From Lachnospiraceae bacterium UBA7050 (GTDB lineage Bacteria > Bacillota > Clostridia > Lachnospirales > Lachnospiraceae), in contig DLAJ01000010.1 in NCBI GenBank assembly GCA_002493905.1, positions 45,199-109,198 on the forward strand: DNA of 64,000 nucleotides, in the 5' to 3' direction. Position numbers and translations under genes: made by a program. The notes beneath the pieces are model-generated. The model searched no databases, had not been told where the DNA came from, and saw only the letters and a list, made by a program, of their open reading frames with translations. Below, in pieces: positions 16,509 to 24,628 of this stretch (its first letter is position 1; every line of letters begins with the position of its first letter).

Positions 16509-16582
16509 CGTGCGTTAGAGGATTCGAACCCCCGACCTTTTGGTCCGTAGCCAAACGCTCTATCCAGCTGAGCTAAACGCAC
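16509..16582 (-). tRNA. tRNA-Arg (anticodon ACG)
   Basis: Complete cloverleaf on the minus strand. The acceptor arm GTGCGTT pairs with AACGCAC; the D-arm is AGCTCAGCTGGATAGAGC; the anticodon stem TTTGG/CCAAA encloses CTACGGA with anticodon ACG (read as ICG); the T-arm carries GGTTCGAATCC. The discriminator base is G and CCA is not encoded. ACG decodes CGU, CGC and CGA after A-to-I editing. Confidence 0.97.
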
Positions 16583-16603
16583 ATTTGCTTACGCAACAAA
16601 TAT

Positions 16604-16632
16604 ATATTACTTCATTGTCTGCGCTTTGTCAA
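16604..16632 (-). promoter_or_regulatory. tRNA-Arg promoter
   Basis: Minus strand TTGACA (16632-16627), 17 bases, TAATAT (16609-16604), 22 bases upstream of the tRNA 5' end. Confidence 0.8.
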
Positions 16633-16761
16633 CTGAATTTTTACTTATGTTTTTTTCGTTTTCGACATCTGTTATCCAGCTTTTAAGCCTCCTTCGTATT
16701 CGTACGCCGCACTCTTCTGCTCTGTCTTTGCATGTTTTATTTGACTGGCGGCAGTCTTGTT

Positions 16762-16790
16762 CTGCTTTTGCCCTCGACCCGCAAAAGCAG
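16762..16790 (-). terminator. Hairpin after the GH25 gene
   Basis: CTGCTTTTGC (16762-16771) and GCAAAAGCAG (16781-16790) form a perfect 10-bp stem with 9-base loop, about 80 bases after the lysozyme stop. No long U-tract follows, so termination is only probable. The rest of 16633-16872 shows nothing else. Confidence 0.5.
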
Positions 16791-16872
16791 CAGTCGCTTT
16801 TACGGCTTTACTATAAAAAAATCTTTTCCAAAAGTCAAGACTCATGCATCTGTAAGGCATCGCGTGGAAATA

Positions 16873-18099
16873 TCATTGCAGTGAAAAATCATAAAAACCG
16901 ATATTCATGTCAACTTCTCCCGTAATACCTGCCACCCTTGCGCTGTCCGTATACTGCCAGATCGAAAACGCATACGGATAATAGAAATACGGCGTATATG
17001 CTGCAAACCACTTCGGATACTGCTCAATCCTTGTCAGATCAAGCATCAGCATAAACGTTTTTAAGTTTCCATAGATCATCGGCTTATAGCCTGCCTCCTG
17101 TATCCTGTCAAAAAAGGCGATACAGTTGTCCGTCCACTGCTCCATCGTCAGCACATTCGTGCGCGCCCCGGAGGCATTCACATCCTCCACGTCCAGTACG
17201 ACCGTGCACTGCAGATTGTAAGGAGCAAGTGCTTCAATGACAAATTCTGCTTCCTCCCTTGCCTCTTCCGGTGTCAGCGCCTGCGTAAAAAAATATACAC
17301 CGACATCAATACCCGCTGCCGTCGCGCCCTCAATATTTCTGACGAAATACTCGTCAAGCACAAGCTTTCCCTCACTGCCATATCCACGGATCCCAAGACG
17401 GATGATCGCAAATTCCACACCATCCCCTGCGACCTGCTGCCAATCAATTGCCCCCTGATAGCTCGACACATCAATTCCTTTATGCGTCACAAGCTCCCCA
17501 TTTTCGTAATACTGATACTCATTGCTCTCAGTGACCACAAGATTCTCATTGACATAAGGATGCTTCTGCAGTTGATCGTTGATGTCCATAAAATAATACT
17601 GACCGGTATCCGCAAACACAATCTGTTCCGGGAAAAAATGACGCAGCATGGGAACTGTTCCGTTTCCGCTTGTGATCTGTTCCTTTAGTTCCTGTAAAAA
17701 CCGTTCACGCGCCTCTAAGTCCAAGGTCTGCGCCTGCTCGGCTAACAGCTGCGACATTTCTTCCTTCGTATAGGATTCCTCAGACGCCGCAAATGCCGCC
17801 GCTGCTTCTTTCTCTGCCAGTTCCTGCCTGAGCGCTTCATTTTCTTTCCGGTAATAAAAAAACACAAGCGCCATCCCGATGACCGCAAGCAGCGACAGTA
17901 ATGCAAAGAACACTGCTGCGATACTTCTGTTTTTGGTACTTTTCTGTCTGGGCGTGCGGTATTTTCTTTTCGTGGGGCGCTGCTCTGAAGCGCCGTACTG
18001 CTCTCCGTCCCTCAATTGTTCTTTCCCGCTTCTCCGCTCTTTCGTACCGCGCTGTTCCTGCATATTCCGGTCCCTGTTCTCGTTTTGTTTTTCCTGCAT
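16873..18099 (-). CDS. Membrane-anchored GH25 lysozyme (muramidase)
   Basis: 408 residues. A strongly basic cytoplasmic N-terminus (QRPTKRKYRTPRQKSTKNRS) is followed by one membrane helix (residues of about 62-85), a coiled-coil Glu/Ala/Lys stalk, and a GH25 domain from about residue 205 (GIDVSSYQGAIDW, VVLDVEDVNASG with the Asp/Glu pair, YGNLKTFM, SIWQYTD). It cleaves peptidoglycan N-acetylmuramyl bonds outside the membrane while staying tethered, fitting wall remodelling or sporulation rather than phage lysis. The start at 18099 is favoured by AGAAGG five bases upstream; an in-frame GTG at 18165 lacks a clear site. Confidence 0.88.
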   Translation of the reverse strand: MQEKQNENRDRNMQEQRGTKERRSGKEQLRDGEQYGASEQRPTKRKYRTPRQKSTKNRSIAAVFFALLSLLAVIGMALVFFYYRKENEALRQELAEKEAAAAFAASEESYTKEEMSQLLAEQAQTLDLEARERFLQELKEQITSGNGTVPMLRHFFPEQIVFADTGQYYFMDINDQLQKHPYVNENLVVTESNEYQYYENGELVTHKGIDVSSYQGAIDWQQVAGDGVEFAIIRLGIRGYGSEGKLVLDEYFVRNIEGATAAGIDVGVYFFTQALTPEEAREEAEFVIEALAPYNLQCTVVLDVEDVNASGARTNVLTMEQWTDNCIAFFDRIQEAGYKPMIYGNLKTFMLMLDLTRIEQYPKWFAAYTPYFYYPYAFSIWQYTDSARVAGITGEVDMNIGFYDFSLQ

Positions 18100-18218
18100 A
18101 ATTACCTTCTTTTCATCGCCCGTACTGCCTTTAACCCGTTCCGGCACCCCTTTATAACGCTCCACTGTTACAAAGCTGCTGCTTATTCGACAGCTCGTCC
18201 GGCTGCTTCACCAGCTGC

Positions 18219-19313
18219 CTATTCCGCGGCAAAACGCTCCGACTGCTCTAAAATCAGCGCCTGATCATCAAAATAATTGATCTTCATCGCTGCTTTTACT
18301 TCCGAGAGCGTCTGCTCCGCAGCTTCTTTTGCCGCTTTCGTTCCTTCTTTCAATATATCATAAATCGCCGGAATATCCTTTTCTAATTCTTTCCTGCGTT
18401 CCCGGATCGGCGCAAGCTCTTCCTCCAGCACTTTGTTCAGGAATTTCTTAACTTTAACGTCACCAAGTCCGCCGCGCTTATAATGATCTTTTAATTCATC
18501 CAGATTCTGGTACTCGGGCAGATAACGCGCAAACTGTTCCGGCTTACTGAACGCATCCAGATAAATAAAGACCGGATTACCGTCCACATTGCCCGGGTCC
18601 TCCACACGCAGATGATTCGGGTCCGTAAACATCGACATGACTTTTTTCTTCACGTCCTCCGCCGAATCGGACAGATAAATGCAGTTGCCGAGCGATTTGC
18701 TCATCTTTGCCTTTCCATCCGTTCCCGGAAGCCGCATGCATGCCTGATTGTCCGGCAGCAGAATCGCAGGATCGACCAGCGTTTCCCCATACACGCTGTT
18801 AAACTTGTGGACAATCTCCTTCGTCTGCTCGATCATTGGCATCTGATCTTCGCCGACCGGAACCGTCGTTGCCTTAAATGCGGTGATATCCGCCGCCTGG
18901 CTGATCGGATAGCAGAAAAAGCCGACCGGAATGCTCGCCTCAAAATTGCGCATCTGAATCTCGCTCTTGACAGTCGGGTTGCGCTGCAGGCGCGATACAG
19001 TCACTAAATTCATATAATAAAATGTCAGCTCCGTCAGTTCCGGGATCTGTGATTGAATCAGAATATTCGATTTTGCCGGGTCAATCCCGCACGCAAGATA
19101 ATCAAGCGCCACCTCGATAATGTTCTGGCGCACCTTTTCCGGATTATCCGCATTGTCTGTCAGCGCCTGTGCGTCGGCGATCATAATAAATATCTTGTCA
19201 AACTCTCCTGAGTTCTGTAATTCCACACGTCTTTTTAAGGAACCGACATAATGTCCGACATGCAGTCTCCCGGTCGGTCGGTCTCCAGTCAAAATAATTT
19301 TTGAATTTGGCAT
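18219..19313 (-). CDS. trpS: Tryptophanyl-tRNA synthetase
   Basis: 364 residues, class I synthetase that charges tRNA-Trp. Signatures: PTGRLHVGHYVG (HIGH motif), AKMSKSLGN (KMSKS motif), and GEDQMPMIEQTKEI and RNPTVKSEIQ in the tryptophan/tRNA core. It is slightly longer than typical bacterial TrpS, mostly at the C-terminal helical end. The start at 19313 follows AGGAGGG. A strong terminator-like hairpin lies directly upstream (19342-19378), but no T-box sequence is seen. Confidence 0.96.
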   Translation of the reverse strand: MPNSKIILTGDRPTGRLHVGHYVGSLKRRVELQNSGEFDKIFIMIADAQALTDNADNPEKVRQNIIEVALDYLACGIDPAKSNILIQSQIPELTELTFYYMNLVTVSRLQRNPTVKSEIQMRNFEASIPVGFFCYPISQAADITAFKATTVPVGEDQMPMIEQTKEIVHKFNSVYGETLVDPAILLPDNQACMRLPGTDGKAKMSKSLGNCIYLSDSAEDVKKKVMSMFTDPNHLRVEDPGNVDGNPVFIYLDAFSKPEQFARYLPEYQNLDELKDHYKRGGLGDVKVKKFLNKVLEEELAPIRERRKELEKDIPAIYDILKEGTKAAKEAAEQTLSEVKAAMKINYFDDQALILEQSERFAAE

Positions 19314-19341
19314 CCGTATGCCCTCCTGTTTCGGTTTTCGC

Positions 19342-19378
19342 AAAAAAAGCACGGCGCCTGATCTAACACCGTGCTTTT
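19342..19378 (-). terminator. Terminator hairpin just upstream of trpS
   Basis: On the minus strand AAAAGCACGG (19378-19369), a 14-base loop, CCGTGC and a run of seven T (19348-19342), ending 28 bases before the trpS ATG. It could end the upstream protease operon or act as an attenuator for trpS. A possible TATTCT -10 lies just before it. No T-box consensus (TGGNACCGCG type) is present in the 130 bases upstream. Confidence 0.75.
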
Positions 19379-19512
19379 GTCCGCGCTTCCTTTTTAGAAT
19401 ATCACATTTCAGGCCGGACTTCCAGTAGCAGTATGCCGTTTTATTCTGTTCTTATAACGTCTTCTTATTCCGCTAACCAATACCACGGCATAGGCATCGG
19501 CGCATTTGGCGA

Positions 19513-19980
19513 TCACTGCGTCTTATCGCAGTATTCATCCACGAGCCCGTAATAGGTGTAATATATTTCCTTGCTAAGTTCATAATCCTCTGTCTCATAT
19601 GCAATGTCCCCATTGATAATATAGCGTGAAGAGCCCGCCGCAAATTCAAATGATCTGCCGTCAGTCAACTCAATACGGAACATTCGGTATGGTCCGCCTC
19701 CGGTAAGATTCTTAAACTCTTCCGAGCCTCCTCCTGTAATTCTGACCTGATTAAGCAGCGCAACCAAACCGGGAATTTCCTCCTCCGGCAGCTCCACTTT
19801 TTCTCCATTCTCCCCTCCGCGAAACGAATACAACACGATTCTTTCTATCTGCGATACTTCCAGGTTTTTGAAAAAAACCGCTCTTTGATACCGCGTGATA
19901 ATCACAAAGCACAATATCACGATAAATAAAATGCATAATGCAGCCACAGCGAAAATCTTTACGATACGCGTTATTTTCAT
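19513..19980 (-). CDS. Membrane-anchored protein of unknown function
   Basis: 155 residues: one N-terminal membrane helix (residues of about 7-30) and an extracellular domain of about 120 residues with alternating strands (SQIERIVLYSFRGGENGEKVEL, MFRIELTDGRSFEFAAG). No family recognised. It follows the papain-like protease by 9 bases, so the two are almost certainly co-transcribed; a regulator, inhibitor or chaperone of the protease is possible but not shown. Confidence 0.6.
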   Translation of the reverse strand: MKITRIVKIFAVAALCILFIVILCFVIITRYQRAVFFKNLEVSQIERIVLYSFRGGENGEKVELPEEEIPGLVALLNQVRITGGGSEEFKNLTGGGPYRMFRIELTDGRSFEFAAGSSRYIINGDIAYETEDYELSKEIYYTYYGLVDEYCDKTQ

Positions 19981-19989
19981 AGTGCCTCC

Positions 19990-21042
19990 CTACCAGCTAT
20001 GGCAGACTGCCCTGTTCAATGTTAATGTAACTTTTCCATATCCGCTATAATAAGTATAGCTGCCGCCGCTATAGGAAGCGGTGGCAAAACCGAACTCCGG
20101 GTCCATAACATATACCAGCCCGCTGACCGAATTAATTCCGTAAAGGCAGACTGCATGACGTACCCCCGGCGCAACCCAGCTTGTATACAGCGGATACCCG
20201 TCCTTGATATTTTCCAGAATGACATTATTGGATGGCACTTGATCCTCATAGACATATGACAACCGGTATTTCGCCAAAATGTCAGGGGCAAAACTATCGT
20301 TAATGGTTTTGTCATAATCACTGGTTCCATAATATCCCTGTGCAACCGTTACTGCCGTCAGCAAATCGCCATATTTATAATTCGCAATGCAAGCAATCGT
20401 CGCTGCCCAACATATATAAGATGGCGGATTCTGCGATACAAACTTTACATCACACCCATAGTAAACCGGGGTTCTTGCAGCAGCAGGCTCATACACCCAA
20501 ACTGTATGTCTGGAAAATGATGCTGTTTCCAGCCCGCTGACATTTAATGATTCCACATTCAAAACAGAACGGGTCGTATCTTCGACCGCCGAGACTGCCA
20601 GCAGAGTAAATTGGTTATCAGTATACAGATATGCACTGTTTCTGTCATACACAATGGTAAAGTCCTGATCGTTTTCGACCGCTCTGCTGACTTCTTCCAC
20701 AAGCGCCTGTGTAATCTGAACCGTTTCGTCTGTTTCTATTGCCCACAAGATCAGTTTCCCATGATCCAAAACCGGATATATACGCAGCCCCGGCTCAAAC
20801 TCTTCGTCCCGATATACATAAGTCTGAAAGGCTTCTCCTAGACACAGTTCACTGAAATCCACATCTGCAAGACCCAACATCTCCTTTTGCACTTCCACTC
20901 CATACAATGCTTCGGAAAGAAATGCTTTTTCCTCTTCACTCATTACAGGCGGCTGTTCTTCTGCAGACACCATGACCGACATTCCCAGAAACATCGTTAC
21001 TGCCATAATCATTCCCACAAATCTTTTTCGTTTTCTGCACAT
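19990..21042 (-). CDS. Secreted papain-like cysteine protease
   Basis: 350 residues with an N-terminal signal peptide (basic MCRKRKR, hydrophobic core, cleavage near VSAEE). Residues of about 30-185 look like a propeptide or prodomain. The C-terminal 160 residues carry a papain-fold active site: Cys in PPSYICWAATIACIANY, His in GVRHAVCLYGI and Asp in VYVMDPEFG. This arrangement resembles staphopain/AvrRpt2-type and C39-like peptidases. Substrate unknown. AAAAGGAGG precedes the ATG; the gene is first in a two-gene operon with the membrane protein downstream. Confidence 0.75.
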   Translation of the reverse strand: MCRKRKRFVGMIMAVTMFLGMSVMVSAEEQPPVMSEEEKAFLSEALYGVEVQKEMLGLADVDFSELCLGEAFQTYVYRDEEFEPGLRIYPVLDHGKLILWAIETDETVQITQALVEEVSRAVENDQDFTIVYDRNSAYLYTDNQFTLLAVSAVEDTTRSVLNVESLNVSGLETASFSRHTVWVYEPAAARTPVYYGCDVKFVSQNPPSYICWAATIACIANYKYGDLLTAVTVAQGYYGTSDYDKTINDSFAPDILAKYRLSYVYEDQVPSNNVILENIKDGYPLYTSWVAPGVRHAVCLYGINSVSGLVYVMDPEFGFATASYSGGSYTYYSGYGKVTLTLNRAVCHSW

Positions 21043-21082
21043 CTCATATTCCTCCTTTTACATTCTTTTCATAAAACAGCAT

Positions 21083-21126
21083 CTAAACTACAATTTAATT
21101 ATACGTCTCTTGTATGTAAACTACAA
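21083..21126 (-). promoter_or_regulatory. Protease promoter with direct repeats
   Basis: Minus strand TTGTAG (21126-21121), 17 bases, TATAAT (21103-21098). The 10-mer TTGTAGTTTA occurs at the -35 region and again 34 bases on (21092-21083, plus strand TAAACTACAA), a possible site for a regulator bound at two places. Confidence 0.55.
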
Positions 21127-21294
21127 CATCTTTTTTCATATTAATGTATGATATTCCAGAGTATTTTTAATTAAATATTTCCCAAAATTAAGACTTGACT
21201 TTTTTGAACGCTGTCTGCTATATTGTAATCGCAACGTGTCGCGTCACCGCGTAAATCCGGTTGATCGCTGCACGTTGTATTCATTTATCAAAAA

Positions 21295-21546
21295 ATGAAT
21301 ACCCGAAAGCGCGTACTATACGGAATACACGATAAAGCTTTCGCATCCACTGCCATCTTCATGGTACGTGAAGTGCTGCTCGGCGCAGGCTTCGCGCTGC
21401 TGCTTCCCCTGCGGTCCGGTTTAGACGGCGTGCTGTATTCTATGCCGGTATCCGATCTGCTGACGTTTGCAATTTGCGTGTTTGTCATTCGATACACCTA
21501 TAAAACTCTAGGCTGTGAGACGACCCACAGTACGGATAAAACGTGA
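21295..21546 (+). pseudogene. Remnant of a MATE-family efflux transporter
   Basis: 83 residues matching only the last two membrane helices of MATE multidrug exporters (MVREVLLGAGFALLLPL..., LDGVLYSMPVSDLLTF). The other ten helices are missing and nothing upstream (21180-21294) resembles them. A promoter-like TTGACT with TATATT lies at 21194-21223. Probably the decayed end of a deleted gene. Confidence 0.55.
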
Positions 21547-21645
21547 TCGTCTGCCCCTTATCATCTTCCTCGTATTTGACAACAAACAACACGAAACGAA
21601 GAGGCATAAAATCGAACGCCGTTCAACTTTATGCCTCTTCATCCA

Positions 21646-22389
21646 TTATTTTCGCCCTTTTAAGCGCTTATCACACCTTGTTGCAAGACAGGTCCCGATG
21701 CTCTGGAACGCCTGCACCAGAACGATCAGACAGATCACGGCAAACAGCATGACAAGATATTGATAGCGGTAATAGCCGTAGTTGATCGCAATTTTTCCAA
21801 GTCCGCCTCCTCCTAAAATCCCGCTCATTGCAGAATAGCCGAGAATCGTCGTCAAAGCGATCGCCGTATCGGAAATCAGGGACGGTATGCTCTCCGGTAT
21901 CATAACCTTTGTAACGATCTGAAACGGGGACGCACCGAAACTCTGAGCCGCTTCTATCACATTCGGATCTACTTTCCGCAGGCTGCTTTCCACAAGACGG
22001 GCAGCAAACGGAAACGATGCGATCACAAGCGGAACGATTGACGCAGCCGTCCCTACAACTGTTCCGACGATCAGCCGCGTAACCGGAAACACCATGATCA
22101 TTAAGATCAAAAAAGGAACGGAACGCAGCAGGTTGATGATAATGTTGATCAGATGCAGCAGCGCTTTCGGGACCTTTAAGACTCTGCCGTTTTCTCCGGC
22201 AGCCAGCAGAACGCCGAGCGGCAGTCCGATCACGACCGCAAAAAACGTTGACAGTACCGTGACATAAAGAGTTTCCCAAATTGCAAGCGGAAACTGTGTC
22301 TTCAAAATATCCAGTGCATTTTGCACTGTTTCGGATGCAAAAAAATCAGCAAACATCTTCGCAACCATACCCTTTCCAAACATCCTCAT
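21646..22389 (-). CDS. metI: Methionine ABC transporter permease
   Basis: About 247 residues with five to six membrane helices. Typical MetI segments: PLAIWETLYVTVLSTFFAVVIGLPLGVLL, NIIINLLRSVPFLILMI, the coupling loop EAAQSFGASPFQIVTKVMIPESIPSL, and SAMSGILGGGGLGKIAINYGYYRYQ near the C-terminus. Third gene of metQ-metN-metI. Start uncertain: ATG at 22389 has AGGG 5 bases upstream; ATG at 22383, 22368 and GTG at 22395 are possible. Confidence 0.93.
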   Translation of the reverse strand: MRMFGKGMVAKMFADFFASETVQNALDILKTQFPLAIWETLYVTVLSTFFAVVIGLPLGVLLAAGENGRVLKVPKALLHLINIIINLLRSVPFLILMIMVFPVTRLIVGTVVGTAASIVPLVIASFPFAARLVESSLRKVDPNVIEAAQSFGASPFQIVTKVMIPESIPSLISDTAIALTTILGYSAMSGILGGGGLGKIAINYGYYRYQYLVMLFAVICLIVLVQAFQSIGTCLATRCDKRLKGRK

Positions 22390-22501
22390 CCGCACCCTGC
22401 AAAGCTCATAATACCGCCTGCAGACCGCATTTTTCCAAATATCTGTTTTCCCGGATGTTTCTCATCCCGGCTCAGGTCTGCGGCGCAAAGACCGCGGCCT
22501 C

Positions 22502-23506
22502 TCAGATTTCCGTCTCCTCCGCCTCAATATCCGGAATCGACCTCAGATAACGGACTGCCCTCTCTGCCTGTTCCTGCCCTCCGCAGATGCCGAGCAGCAT
22601 GTTTCCATACGCCTTATCCCCGATACTCCTTGTAGACGCCGCCAAAATACTTGCCGCAATCTGCTCCTCCATCGCCATCTTCGCAATGAGCGGCGTTTTT
22701 GTGGCATTGGCACCGTTAAACACGACGCGGATAATATGATCGTCCCCCGCTGCGGCTGTGATCTGACCGCAGCCTTCAGGATAAACAAGACGTTTTGCCG
22801 CCTGTGATTTCGGCGTGGAGAATACCTCTCTGACCGCCCCCTCCTCCGCCACAGTACCGCCATCCATGATCGCAACCCGCGTACAAATGTATTCCACCAC
22901 GCTCATCTGATGCGTAATAATGATCACAGTAATGCCGAGCCTGTCATGAATCTCACGGATCAGTTTCAGAATAGACTGCGTCGTCTGCGGATCAAGCGCG
23001 CTGGTCGCTTCGTCACATAAAAGAATCTTAGGTTCCGTGGCAAGCGCCCGCGCAATCGCCACGCGCTGCTGCTGCCCACCCGACAGCTGCGCCGGATAAC
23101 TCTTCATTTTATCGCCGAGTCCGACAAGTTCAAGCAGCTCCTTTGCCCGCCTTACCGCCTCCGATTTTTTAACCCCCGCAAGCTCAAGCGGAAAACAGAC
23201 ATTCTTTAAGCAGTTTTTCTGCATCAATAAATGAAAGCCTTGAAAAATCATTGTGATATTACGGCGTTCTCTGCGCAGCTTAGCTTCCGTCAGGCTGGCG
23301 AAATCCTTCCCGTCGATCAGAATCTTTCCGCTTGTAGGCCGCTCCAAAAGATTAATGCTGCGCACAAGCGTGCTTTTTCCCGCGCCGCTCATCCCGATGA
23401 TCCCGTATATCTCCCCATCTGCAATCGTAAGGGAAACATCCTTTAACGCTTCCACTTCTCCGTCGGAAGTCTGGAATATTTTTGATAAGTGTTGAATTTC
23501 TATCAT
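22502..23506 (-). CDS. metN: Methionine ABC transporter ATP-binding protein
   Basis: 334 residues. Walker A GMSGAGKST (38-46), signature LSGGQQQR, Walker B ILLCDEATSALD, switch His in ITHQ. From about residue 260 comes a C-terminal NIL regulatory domain (DDHIIRVVFNGANATKTPLIAKMAM..., AYGNMLLGI) that senses intracellular methionine and inhibits transport. GAGGAGTTATT precedes the ATG; metQ stops 42 bases upstream. Confidence 0.96.
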   Translation of the reverse strand: MIEIQHLSKIFQTSDGEVEALKDVSLTIADGEIYGIIGMSGAGKSTLVRSINLLERPTSGKILIDGKDFASLTEAKLRRERRNITMIFQGFHLLMQKNCLKNVCFPLELAGVKKSEAVRRAKELLELVGLGDKMKSYPAQLSGGQQQRVAIARALATEPKILLCDEATSALDPQTTQSILKLIREIHDRLGITVIIITHQMSVVEYICTRVAIMDGGTVAEEGAVREVFSTPKSQAAKRLVYPEGCGQITAAAGDDHIIRVVFNGANATKTPLIAKMAMEEQIAASILAASTRSIGDKAYGNMLLGICGGQEQAERAVRYLRSIPDIEAEETEI

Positions 23507-23548
23507 AATAACTCCTCACGCCATCCTTCGGCTTCTCTTCCTTCGGCT

Positions 23549-24397
23549 TCACTGCGTAAGCGCATCCAGCGTGCTCTGTTTTCCGCCGTAAAGTCCCATC
23601 GGCTCCACATGAATGACCGCCGCTGCAACAATATGCGTACCGTTTTCTGCATTGAAATCTTCCAGATACGGAATATGCTGGAAATAATTCGCGTCCACTT
23701 CGCCGCTCTCCACAACATTGTTCGGCTGAACATAATCCGTAAATTCTTTGATCTCCAGCGTGATATTTTTTTCCGCAAGGATTTCTTTTGCAATCTCAAG
23801 AATTTCCGCGTGCGGTGCCGGAGATGCGGCTACCGTGATCGTTGTGCCGGACAGTGCCTCATAATCAACCTCCGCGTCATAACCGTCTCCCGGATTTTCA
23901 ACGACGCTCACGACCGCGCCCCCGTAGGTTTCTGCAATATAGTCCGCTGCCTGCTGGCTCTCTAAAGCTGCCGCCAGTGCCTTAATGGCATCCGTGTTCT
24001 CATTTCCTTCTTTGACCGCAAGAATATTCGCGTAGGAAGAGGCGGACCCCTCTATGGCAAGCGAATCCTCCACTGGGTTTAAGCCCGCCGCAATGGCGTA
24101 GTTGGAATTGATGACTGCATAATCTACATCCTTGAGTACATTTGGCACCTGCGCCGCCTCCACCTCCTGAAATTTGATATTGTGCGGATTTTCCTCAATG
24201 TCCTGAATCGTGGCAGTGACGCCCGCATCCGCTTTCAAAGTGATATAACCGTTCTCCTGCAGTAGCAGAAGCGCCCGCGCCTCATTCGTCGGATCATTCG
24301 GAACCGCAATCGTCAGCGATCCGTCCTTTCCTCCGCATCCTGTCAGCGCTGCCAGCCCCAGCACTGTGATAAAAAACCAGACCAATCTTTTTTTCAT
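23549..24397 (-). CDS. metQ: Methionine-binding lipoprotein, circularly permuted MetQ
   Basis: 282 residues. Lipobox LTGC (Cys21). The order of the two halves is inverted relative to known MetQ/NlpA proteins. Residues 27-166 (LTIAVPNDPTNEARALLLL..., VINSNYAIAAGLNP, SSYANILAVKEGNEN) are the half that normally follows the first lobe segment. Residues 185-282 (TITVAASPAPHAEILEIAK, FTDYVQPNN, DANYFQHIPYLEDFN, VIHVEPMGLYGGKQSTLDALTQ) normally begin the mature protein. The cut falls at the usual SLDEL-to-IAIPNDPTN junction, and the old ends are joined by a short linker (ENPGDGYDAEVDYEALSG). All usual ligand-site segments remain. First gene of metQNI. Confidence 0.9.
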   Translation of the reverse strand: MKKRLVWFFITVLGLAALTGCGGKDGSLTIAVPNDPTNEARALLLLQENGYITLKADAGVTATIQDIEENPHNIKFQEVEAAQVPNVLKDVDYAVINSNYAIAAGLNPVEDSLAIEGSASSYANILAVKEGNENTDAIKALAAALESQQAADYIAETYGGAVVSVVENPGDGYDAEVDYEALSGTTITVAASPAPHAEILEIAKEILAEKNITLEIKEFTDYVQPNNVVESGEVDANYFQHIPYLEDFNAENGTHIVAAAVIHVEPMGLYGGKQSTLDALTQ

Positions 24398-24434
24398 AAC
24401 TCCTCATCCTCCTTGTTTTTTCTGGAATGAGTTT

Positions 24435-24464
24435 ATGATACACGATACGCTCCAGTTTTTCCAA
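24435..24464 (-). promoter_or_regulatory. metQNI promoter
   Basis: Minus strand TTGGAA (24464-24459), 18 bases, TATCAT (24440-24435). Upstream the DNA is AT-rich with CTATA units (24466-24490), a plausible LysR-family binding region. No S-box or T-box sequence is seen. Confidence 0.5.
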
Positions 24465-24545
24465 TATCATATAGATATAGTAGGTTATAGGATCAGTCTA
24501 TACCTCTATGCAACAGCACATGCCGCTTTCCAATGACGCCCTGCC

Positions 24546-24628
24546 GCCCTACCTGTCCGCCTATCCGCATCATCACAAAACCGCCCTATCCATCCGCCAT
24601 CCACATATCACAAGACTGCCCTATCCAT
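24546..24628. repeat. Imperfect 35-37 base tandem repeat at the lysR stop codon
   Basis: On the minus strand units starting ATGGATAGGGC (24628 and 24593) and a third weaker unit with GTAGGGC (near 24550) follow each other at 35 and 37 bases. The lysR TAG stop is inside the first unit. It lies between the regulator and the metQ promoter. Confidence 0.6.

Noticed and set aside
16873..18099. Phage endolysin
   Set aside because: The lysozyme has a membrane anchor and coiled-coil stalk, and there is no holin or other phage gene around it.
19342..19500. T-box leader for trpS
   Set aside because: There is a terminator hairpin in the right place, but no T-box consensus, no antiterminator pairing and too little upstream sequence for the specifier domain that I could recognise.
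23549..24397. MetQ as two gene fragments or a chimera
   Set aside because: The frame is continuous, the lipobox and linker are normal, and the break falls exactly at a lobe junction, which fits circular permutation better than random fusion.
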